From NCBI GenBank assembly GCA_936450465.1, contig OW388300.1, positions 19,221,232 to 19,285,231 on the forward strand: DNA of 64,000 nucleotides, in the 5' to 3' direction. Shown piece by piece: positions 1 to 9,400 of this stretch; within the stretch, counting starts at the first letter, position 1; the number at the start of each line of letters is the position of its first letter. The notes under the pieces are model-generated. The model was not told the DNA's origin. It did no database searches and saw only the letters and a list, made by a program, of their open reading frames with translations. The translations under genes and the position numbers were made by a program. The DNA comes from Gibbula magus (taxonomy: Eukaryota; Mollusca; Gastropoda; Trochida; Trochidae).

Positions 1-824
1 GAGGAAGTGTTTAATACCCGAAATAGTTGCAAACAGATAGCTGCAGTGATATCCTGAGGACCAATTACAACATTTCCCATTTATGTCAATACTGTTACCA
101 GAAATGTCATTTCTGTTACTGACAATATGGCAACAAACCCACTTATATATCTGTAAACACACCTATGCATATAGACTGAGTATTAGTTGATGTAATGTTA
201 GAGGATAAATAGTTAAAAGTGATTAAGAGATATTTGAGAACTCATTAATGTAATTTTCAAAAACAGTGTAGATTTTCCATTCTGTTACCGCCCTTGTCCA
301 AACTGTTACTGGCGAAGGTCACTAATGTTAACTAAAAACAACTATGATTATTCATTAAAAAATAGTTTTATTTCATTTATTTTTACTAGCCTTGATAAGC
401 CGATCTTTAGGAAGATGTAAACGGAGAACACACACTTTTCCTTCAGCAGTTAATTAACATATAGCAAATAATAGACTTCTGATTTTGTTCAGGCACTGTT
501 TTATGACATATTTTGTAAAGGTTTTACTATTTGAAGCTGCTACCCCAATGAATATGCATGTTTCACTATAAAATCTGATCTAGTGAATAAAAGGATATTT
601 TTTATTTTAAAAAAATCTAAAAATATTGGTAACAGAACTGACATGGTCACAACCAATTATAACTATAATCGTTAATTGAGCATTAATTAAGCAAGATAGA
701 TTAAGCATGCATATTTCACATTTGTAAACTTGAAGATGTATTTTGTTATTCTTTACAAAAAAAACATTAGAAGTGAGAGCAAATGTTGTGTGGAATTTCT
801 CTCCTTGAAATTTACACTTTTTTG

Positions 825-828
<4 letters not shown>

Positions 829-911
<83 letters not shown>
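829..911. repeat. (AT)n microsatellite
   Basis: A run of about 80 bases of alternating A and T followed by a short CA run. It is absent from the paralogous position near 11100, so it expanded or was inserted after duplication. Tyr/Ile-repeat reading frames over it are artefacts. Confidence 0.95.
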
Positions 912-923
<12 letters not shown>

Positions 924-1003
924 AAATAATGTATGTATTATTCATATTATAGATTTATTACACCAAACACATGTTATCTGATATTCTCCTCCCCTCTCCC
1001 CAG

Positions 1004-1143
1004 GTTTGCTGTGTTACCGCCCTATGACCGGAGTGTGCTGTCCCCCGAGCACCTGTGAGCCCGCGGACTTCGTCAAGAAACAGAGGGAGTACTGGAGAAA
1101 GTGCTTCACAAACCCGAAATGTCAGTTGCCTGCTAGAAGATAA
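1004..1143 (+). CDS. Last exon of an upstream copy of the cysteine-rich secreted protein gene (partial)
   Basis: A 140-nt terminal exon follows a strong pyrimidine-rich acceptor (ctctccccag) and ends in TAA at 1141-1143. It encodes 46 residues including LLCYRPMTGVCCPPSTC and two further cysteines. The peptide is identical to the last exon of the complete gene at 11157-11296; the only difference I see within the exon is a synonymous AAG/AAA lysine codon. The other exons of this gene must lie upstream of the window, because position 1 corresponds to about 10275 in the second repeat unit. A poly(A) signal AATAAA lies at 1204-1209. The exon is supported by conservation between copies, phase (1) and splice signals. 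The protein's function is unknown. Confidence 0.72.
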
Positions 1144-1379
1144 ATTCTGAAAACTTGCGTCGCTCAAAAATGTAGTTGATATTTTCCTTTAATGTTTCCA
1201 CCCAATAAATTCATCTTTCTTCTAATGTAACCTTAATCAACTACATGTTTATGTGTTCATAACTTAATAAAAAATAAAATACATAAGGTTAGACGGTGTA
1301 TTTTTTCTGTTTCGATGGTGTTACATGATCGTTTCAGTGTAAATACATTTTTAAGTGTTATGTTTTCTTGTTTTCATCT

Positions 1380-1990
1380 CAAATGCGTCGGTGTCGATGC
1401 TAGATCCCTTCGTCAGCACGTATGCGTCTGTTTTAATGTTTTTGATTTATGTTAACGATGTAAATGCGTCTTTGTTCAAGCTGTTTTTTTTATCTTTACT
1501 ATATCTTTTACTATGGTGCAAATGTATTGATGTCAATACTGTTATACACATATTATCTTTTCTACTGTATAAACGCGTCTATGTAAATGTTAAATAGTCT
1601 TATCTACGGTGCAAATGCGTCTGTTTCCATGCTTTTAAATGATGTTTTTACAGTGGAAATGCACCTTCATCAATACTGTTAAGTCGTATTTTTCTATGAC
1701 ACATGTACCCGTAGTAGGCCTACGATAAAAATGTACCATGACTATTGTGTGTTATCCCTTACTGAATATGTTCAGCCTGAACTCATGACAGAGTATCAGA
1801 CTCATTCCTGACTCAGCAGATGGACAAATCGAACAAATCTGGAGTCGCTTAATTGGTTTCCATGTTTATACATTACTATGTAAATGCGTGTCTACTTCTG
1901 TCCTTCCGGGTATTGTTAGTGTACTGACACTGTGTAAATGCGTCTCTACATCTGTCCTCCCGGATATTGTCAGTGTACTGACACTGTGTA
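1380..1990. repeat. Degenerate minisatellite with core aaatgcgtct, 3' of the cysteine-rich gene
   Basis: The motif (g)taaatgcgtctgtgtc recurs irregularly about ten times after the last exon. At 1877-1990 there is a clean tandem pair of a roughly 55-base unit containing tgtcctcccggatattgt and agtgtactgacac. The paralogous region 11525-12105 has the same motif but only one 55-base unit. Confidence 0.65.
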
Positions 1991-2175
1991 AATGGTTTCC
2001 TGGTCTGATGTAACACCTGCTTCTCTATGATTCTTTGTTAAAAAGGAAATAAGTTTCAGGTCAATGATGTGAACACTGTCAAAATATTAAATAAACCATG
2101 TTTTAAAAATGAAATTTGTCGTTGATTTCGCATGATTATGATAGAAAGTAATAACTACAATGCTGAACAATAATG

Positions 2176-2334
2176 AGGTGGGGTGGGGTGGGGTGGGATG
2201 AGGTGAGGTGAGGTGAGGTGAGGTGAGGTGAGTAGTGGTGAGGTGAGGTGAGTAGTGGTGAGGTGAGGTGAGGTGAGGTGAGGTGTGGTGAGGTGAGGTG
2301 AGGTGTGGTGAGGTGACGGAGGTGAGGTGAGGTG
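2176..2334. repeat. (GAGGT)n / GGTGA simple tandem repeat
   Basis: About 160 bases of 5-base units (gaggt, with ggggt and variant interruptions) lie directly next to a SINE. The same repeat occurs at 12409-12496 in the duplicate, with a different unit number. Confidence 0.9.
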
Positions 2335-2828
2335 ATATGGGGTTTAACGCCAGTTTCAGGAGTGTTTCACTTATATCATGGCCGCTAGTATTATTGCAAG
2401 GTGAAAGCCCGCTACGCCATGTGGTTATGTGTTGCGGTGAAACCTGCGAGCAACGGTGGCTAGCATTGCACCAAAACCTTACTATGTGTATAACAGTTTA
2501 CTGTATAATGTGTAACTGTATAACGTTTCCGTGGCCCTGACAGGATTTGAACCAAGGGCATCTTGATCCGGCGCCGAACGCACTAACCATTGCGCTAACC
2601 ACTGCGCTATCCCGCACCCATGCAATCAGACACCCCTGTCACGGAAAAGGCGACGAGGTGCAGCAAGGTGGCGAGTGATAGCTACTGACACAAGTTTTGC
2701 CTTGCGGTAGAAGTTGGTTATCGACATGCCACCTGGCCCAAAGTAACGTGTCTGAACGTGTCCAAGCTGATGTCGGGATTACGTTCCCAGCTGTGACGGT
2801 GTTGATATAGCTGGAGTAAATATGTAAA
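2335..2828 (-). mobile_element. tRNA-derived SINE, type 1
   Basis: On the minus strand a tRNA-like head has A-box tagcgcagtgg and B-box ggttcaaatcc, followed by a tail of more than 200 bases ending near the GGTGA repeat. The A-box region carries an extra copy of gcgctaaccact compared with the other copies, so it cannot fold as a normal tRNA. Related copies lie at 12498-12990 and 63258-63535. Confidence 0.7.
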
Positions 2829-2829
2829 A

Positions 2830-4249
2830 GTACCGGGAACCTCGAGGGGGTACGTTTTGCAGAAATGATTATGACCTCAGTTATGAAAATAACACTACCA
2901 CTTCATTTTGTTTAAATCAAATCGGAAATAGTTTAAAATTAGCTTTTTAAATGTACCTCACGAAAACAGTCGGCAAACGTTTCAATTAGCCAATCACGCC
3001 TTGCCACGCTTTAGGCACCTGGGCAACCCAAGCGGGCGCCTCGCTAGTGTTATTGTTTACATTATTGAATCGAAGGGGTCACGTATTTTCACTGGTTGTG
3101 TCTGTTACAACAATTACTAAGTTATGTCAACAGTTAAACAAAGTCGAGACACATAACGTCATTATTTTGATTAGCTTTTCTTGTCACGAACATGTGTGTT
3201 TGAAGGCTTATCTAAGGGCAAGATAATGCCGAGGAAATGCATTTAGATTTTCGCGTCCCGCATTGAGACATCTAACAAATACTACGGATAGACTTAATTT
3301 ATCTGCATTGCATCTTATTGAGCTTATGCAACACACTTTACCTAGATAATAATGTTAGCAGTTACCTGTGTCTTTTTCAAGGTAAATACTGGTAGCTTAA
3401 TTTCGTTTCGCATCCAGTCCGAAATGGCTTCTACGATTTCCAAAATTGAAATGGATTGGAGCGAATTTGTTCCACATTATGGAGACAGTATAAAAGCTAA
3501 TTGCACATACGATTTATGCACGTGCATATCAGTAGACAACCTAAGGACTCTCTACTGGGATAACAACTGAGTCGAAAGATTCCTCTCTTCAAGGTCTGAA
3601 GCAAATTCTCAACACAGGGCATAACTCGCACAAATCTCCATCACTGGCTACTTTAAGCTTTGCAGCATTTCCTTGACATTTCCGTGCTAGCGAACCGGAG
3701 CACTCCATGCATTTCAGGTGTAGCGCTTCGTTAGGAAGGAAAAGTGAAGGAAAGGAGCTAAGACCAGGAAATTATGACATATAATTATATTCTCAGTGAT
3801 TATAAAATTCAAGCAAAGTACCTAGTTGGGTTAAACATTTATTCCAATATCTGTAGAGAATACATAATTGAATGAAATGCTTAATAAATAAATAACCGTC
3901 AAAACTTTTATATTTCAATTTCTTTCATTGCTCATAAACTTTTTCTTTCGTGTCTTTGTATACAGTGTGTGAGCTAGACCACAATGCTTTGCGCTTGACT
4001 TGATCTATATTTAGACTGGAAAACACCTTTACTAATTAGTGCAATTTCTCGGCTTATTTTGGGTCGAAAAAAATCTGTTAAATATTAAGTGTATATACAT
4101 GTAATTCACGGAGATAGATTTTTGGCAATTTTCCGATATGTTCATTAACATCCTTGATGGCTCTTTAAACGAAGTTGAATTTTCCATATATGTTTAAACG
4201 ATGTAAATGATAACTTTTAGGGTTTTTCACACCAGCCCTGTAAATTATA
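2830..4249. other. Intergenic stretch without a supported gene
   Basis: There is one open frame of 72 codons at 3352-3570, with no recognisable domain and no support from a second copy. Bases 3600-3730 contain a diverged relative of the palindromic element best seen at 45878-46101 (shared ctccatcactggcta and agcatttcc segments). Nothing else stands out. Confidence 0.4.
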
Positions 4250-5376
4250 AACTAATGTCCAAAAGAAACGATACCACGTCTTTGAGCGGCCATTACAGGA
4301 AAACTTAACGACACAGAAATCTAGAATTGGTATTATTCTTTTGAGATTTCGTTCATTTAACATGTGTACAAAATTCATTTCAATCAGTACTTTGCATTCA
4401 TTTGTACAGGTCTGTATTGAAGTGAGGGGTCTGAAAATGAAAATTTCATTCACACAAATGACTGAGACAAATGTTGAAAATGTCAAAAGAGGGGTCACTA
4501 AGTCACCTTTGTATTCGGTATGTCCATCCCGAGCGTCAGAACGGGCAAGTACACGTCTATGGGTTGATGACGTCAGACGTCGGATGACATCAGAAGATAA
4601 GCTTTGTCATTCATCAAGGAGGCAATGGGCTGACTTGATGGACGCAAGTCAGAGCATAAAGGTCATTAATTCTTCGGTGCACACGCTGTCTACCATTGTT
4701 CTTGAAGATGCAAAATCTGCTCCCATATAAGAGCATGACCATTGCTCAGTCTCTCTGTTGCCAAAGTTGAATTTGTCTGTTTGTTTACACGTTGTTGACG
4801 CCTCAGGAACGTTTTTTGGTCTTCAATCTATTTTAACAAGTTTGTCTGCTAATCACGTGACGTTAGCGTCGTAATGATGAATGGGTTTCAGAGATGAAAT
4901 ACCCGGATGTGGCGGTCTTCAATAAGCGTAATCACCTTCTTCTCGACCTGCATGTTGTCCGATCTCTATCACGTAACCGTTGCGTTAACCTGGTGACTGC
5001 TATGTGCGCGCAACCGAACCTTCTGGCGTCGTCGGCGTGTGAGACTCGCTATGTGACAATTCCAACGGCTCTCTCACTCTCAATTGCTGTCAAAACCGAT
5101 ATTTTATTGTGTGCTTTTTGTTGCTTTGATACCAACGTGTATGGTCAGCCGTTTTATACACTTTATCTGCAGTTGCAAACTATGCTACCTAAAATAATGT
5201 CATTCTCACAAAGTGCACCATTTCTTCGGATGTGATAAAATGTTCTCGGTATTTTCGATTGAATACACTGCATTTGGGATGTGGGATACGCAAAACCATG
5301 TGTTCATACGAAGAAAATCACTTTGTAAAAAGATATTTTTAAAAATAGATGGTATCGTTTCTTTTGGACACTAGTT
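4250..5376. mobile_element. Non-autonomous Tc1/mariner-type element
   Basis: Terminal inverted repeats of about 26 bases (core gtccaaaagaaacgatacca) occur at both ends and are flanked by TA on each side (4248-4249 and 5377-5378), as expected for Tc1/mariner insertion. The 1.1-kb interior has open frames of 129 and 113 codons, but neither shows a DDE transposase signature. It is best read as a deletion derivative or MITE. Confidence 0.65.
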
Positions 5377-5579
5377 TAGTCTTACAGAATTAGCAGGTGT
5401 TGTTAAGTCTTTATGATTTATTTCTTCAATTTTGACTCATATAAAACCTATTAGTATAAAGTAGTTTAATGATAATTCAACACCAGATATATATATATAT
5501 ATGTATACCAATATAACAGAACACCATTATCCAGTGGTTGACGCCTTTCATCGATAAACTTGAAAAATAAGAAACTATT

Positions 5580-6076
5580 TTAAAGGTACATCCATTGTGT
5601 TGTTGTGGGTCACATATTGCAAACGTTATAAATGGTGTTACTTTATCTAGAAGTAACGACTGTTACCGAAAACTACCATTTTGATGATAGTCGATTTAGT
5701 ATATTGACGATATAAAGGTAAAAGTAGTGATTTCTGATCGAAAACGGGACAATGCATCGCGATTGACACGCTCCAATGAGTCAAACGTAATTTTGGAATA
5801 TTTTTTAAAACACACTAAATACCACATTCGAGTTGATAATGTTGATCAGGTCATATAACTACTGTGCATGTAAATGGGACGTGCAGTTCAGGTGTCTGAA
5901 CATGCATATTGATGTTACTCGATTTTAATTGGAAACTAGTAAGTATGATAAATTTGGGGATTGGGGATGTATATGCAAGCTGAGTGAATTTGTTTGTATA
6001 GTAAACAGCACATACGGCGAGTTTGAGCGTATTAAAGCCAAATCATTTTTTAAAAACACAATGGATGCATCTTTAA
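5580..6076 (+). mobile_element. TTAA-flanked MITE, family B, copy 1
   Basis: Inverted ends aggtacatccattgtgtt / aacacaatggatgcatct are flanked by TTAA on both sides. The 500-base interior is non-coding and matches the copy at 24978-25462. The TTAA target fits Kolobok or piggyBac transposases. It lies about 260 bases upstream of the TATA box of the cysteine-rich gene. Confidence 0.75.
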
Positions 6077-6338
6077 ACAAACGCTGTTCGCTGTTTTTAT
6101 ATGTAAACATCATTAATCGTCTACTTTATAAGTGAACTAAGTACGACATGGAGCGACATCGAAACAGAAAACACCGGGTATAAACAATGTGTTTCCCGGA
6201 CCTCTGCCGTCAAACCAATCACAGGGACATGTAAGACCTGGGTGAGATACTCTTGAACAACTTATTGACAGCCCTATACAAAGGGAAGTAACCGCTAGGT
6301 AATTGAATACATAATGCGTACATGTCCTGGTTCGATGG

Positions 6339-6345
6339 TATAAAA
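6339..6345 (+). promoter_or_regulatory. TATA box of the cysteine-rich secreted protein gene
   Basis: TATAAAA sits 69 bases before the ATG at 6408. A start site about 30 bases downstream would fall near 6369 and give a 5' leader of roughly 40 nt, a normal arrangement for a small secreted-protein gene. Assignment rests on sequence and spacing only. Confidence 0.5.
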
Positions 6346-6407
6346 CAAATGTATTCAGGGTAAACGAGGCAGTTTGTGATTTGGAAAAAAAGGCAGTTTA
6401 CTTCAAG

Positions 6408-6437
6408 ATGGAGAAAATCTTTATTTTTACGATGCTG
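6408..6437 (+). CDS. Exon 1 of the cysteine-rich gene (signal peptide start)
   Basis: Ten codons, MEKIFIFTML, end in a GTAAGC donor at 6438 in phase 0. The short hydrophobic start continues in exon 2 to complete a signal sequence of about 18 residues. The ATG is the first after the TATA box. Confidence 0.65.
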
Positions 6438-9400
6438 GTAAGCATTTTAAAGAATGTTTCTAGTCTTTTCTGTGTATTCTTATTCTTTTTCTAGTATTTT
6501 TTAATTTATGTTGATAAAATGTTGATAAAATTTCCTAAGCATTTTATTATGTTTATTTTTAAGTTCTGTTCGGATGAATATATATTAGCATTATAAAAAA
6601 TTGAATATTGATTATTGTGACCGTTAAAAAAATAACCAAGGACATAAACTATTCATAACAATTACTTATTCTTACAATTTCCAATTTACTAATTACTATT
6701 ACGTGGAAGTATTTAATAGCTTCATGTTGCCATTTAAAGCGAAATATATAGCATCACCACGTATCACCATGGTATTTTAGAAGGTTTAACATCTTCATTC
6801 TTATTCATCGTCTGAAACTGAAACATGAAGTAAAACTCATTTTCACATAAATAATCACATTCACCTGTTGAATCTAACTTAATGTTAACATTAAATAAAT
6901 AGAAATTCAGCTCGCGTACATGACATCGTAAACACAGGGGCTTGTATTGTCAAAAACACTAGCGATTAGTTAGTAATGAAGTCGACGATCAAGCCCCTTT
7001 ATACCATTAAAGGTCAATACCCCATGTCCGTTTGAAATATATTTTGTCATCATATTATCATTCAATAGTATATACCACGTCGAAACCAATAAATGTTTCT
7101 TTAAAATAAGCCATCAAACATAAAAATCGATCGGGTAATAACAAATGTATCACTTTCAAAGCCTTAAATATTAGCAAATTGCTCATGTTAGCCACTTGGG
7201 GTGCCCTCCAAAATGAAAAAAAATCGCTTGAAAAAAATGTTATAAAATCGCTTGTAATATCCTGTCAGCTAATGGTGACCCAGTTACAAAGACCAGTATT
7301 TGGTGCATCTGATCGCGCAAGAATTATGACATGAGAGATATTGTAATTGAGAAGGGGCTGGATAGTCGACTTCATATGCTTTCTAATCGTTTTTCGACAA
7401 TACAAGACCCCGTGATCGTAAATGAGTATGATGGATAGTTACTTATCTATATCTTTAGAAAAATAGAATGATGTCATAAAAATGAGTTTCCTCAAAAATG
7501 ATGTAAACTTTTCTGTTGATATCGCGAAAATGCGTTTTTCCAATGGAATATTCCAATACTGTGGTTGAAGGGATAAATACTGACATAATGTCTCAGTCTA
7601 TCTATCGGAGTTACAAAATGTTCACATGTACTTAATTAGTTTATAAGCAATAACGTCATCTTAGAGGAAATGTATGAGGTTGATGCACAAGGGTTCGAGT
7701 TGCTGTTTGGACTATACTTTCCAAAATTCAAAATCTAGATTTTTGCAATCATATACTGCTTATAAACGATATGGTGAGCTTATGTTCCAAATTTGATCGA
7801 AATCGTTGAAGAAATAAAGATTTTAGATAAATATCCCCGCTATTGATATGAATTAAGACACAAGTGTCTTTATATCAATAGTCCAAACAGCGACTCGACC
7901 CCCTGTGGGTTTATGTGCAACTGTGTCTTGCCTTCACTTGACACATGTTATGTCCAGCTATCGTATAAGCTAGATTCTGTACCTTTAGGCGCTCGCCTCT
8001 ACAACATCAGCAGTCAAACCCCGACCAGTTTCTGGGGGGTACGACTCTACAACCCTCCCCACCCTGTGTGGCACGTCACGTGACTGTGAAAGTGGCTCGT
8101 GTTGTCGTCGTGGGACACAGCTCGTTGACCCGTCGGGCTGGGAGAATATGTTCGGTAACCCTTTCCTCCAAGGTATGAATTTATTTATTTATGAAAATAC
8201 CTCAGGTATTACCAGACAAAATGTACTGTGTATTGATATATTATTATGTTATCGAGAATGAATATTGTGATTAAAAGTGAGGATCATTTTTGGAAATATT
8301 CATTTAAAATAATGTATTCTTGGCTGTTATTTAATCGTTCTTTCAATTCGTTTACCGGGCATCTTATATTACCTTATTTGAATCTCTTGAATATAATATG
8401 TTGTTAGTCCTGTTAATATGTTGTTCTGTTCCAGTCTTTTTGTCAGTGACTAACACAAAAAGTTAAAAAATATTTTTATAAATTTGAAATATGTAATATA
8501 AATTGAAATGTGCATGTGTATGGGCCTACGGCCTAAACTCATGAATAAACCTACTTGACTGATTATACCTATACAAACAATTAAAGGACACGTTTGTCTG
8601 CAAAGCGTGTTGCCATTACGAGACTTTGCCAATCGCCATTTTGTCCCAAAGCATGACCCATGTCACGTGATTTGATCATGTGACAGGTCTTCCGTATCCC
8701 TCAGCAAGACGAGACGGAACATCCAGTATTAAAGGGACTGTAGAACGTTTTTTTTGCAACATTTTGTTTTACAAATTCCCCATTTATAATGATAGTTTAT
8801 GTCAATTAAATATTTAGACTTTAGAGGGTAAAACATCTTATTACACAAACCGATTATCCGTAGTGGTAATAACAATGTTGCGTATAAAGCAAAAAATGCA
8901 TGGCGGCCATTTTATTGTGAACCCATTTTATTATTTCGAATTACAAAAAATATTCCCATGGCTTTACCGAACCATGTACACTCATTGTTAACTTGATTTT
9001 CCGAAGAGAGAAGGGTGTTTTACTATTGGTGCCTTATCGACTTATTTGAGCGAAAATACGTACTACTGCCCCTTTAAAGGAAACATGTATCTACAGGTCC
9101 TGGGGGAATAAACCAAAGACGCGGGTCCTGTAGCTCAACCAGGGGCCGGCAGGGCGAGGTGTGCAGTTACGGATGCCAGTGCGGAGAAGGTTGGTTCCCT
9201 TTGTGTTATAAAACTTACCATCAGCTCCAGGCCAGAGGTGCAGACCCTCAATATACATATACCTATACCTACCTATCTATAGAATATAAAGGTGGGACAC
9301 AGTCATTTTCCTGTCCACGAGTTTTGCAAAGCCAAATTGAGCCAGGCACCTTTTCCGAGCACATGTGAGGCTCCAAGATGACCGACAGTAGTATACTTAT

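Larger units (their letters stand above)
1..2828 (+). repeat. Tandem segmental duplication, unit 1 (partner 10275-12990)
   Basis: Positions 1 to about 2828 align collinearly with about 10275-12990. The shared block covers the last intron, last exon and 3' flank of the cysteine-rich gene, then a GGTGA-type repeat and a SINE. Copy 1 carries an (AT)n tract and about 50 extra bases at 829-980 that are replaced by a short sequence in copy 2. It also has one more unit of a 3' minisatellite. The homology continues out of the window on the left. Confidence 0.85.

Noticed and set aside
607..981. Tyr/Ile-repeat frames on both strands
   Set aside because: They are translations of an (AT)n tract that is absent from the duplicated copy. 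The same applies to 32275-32650.
4341..5235. Two open frames (129 and 113 codons) inside the Tc1/mariner-type element as transposase
   Set aside because: No helix-turn-helix or DDE signature was seen, and there is a stop between them; they are probably chance frames in non-coding filler.
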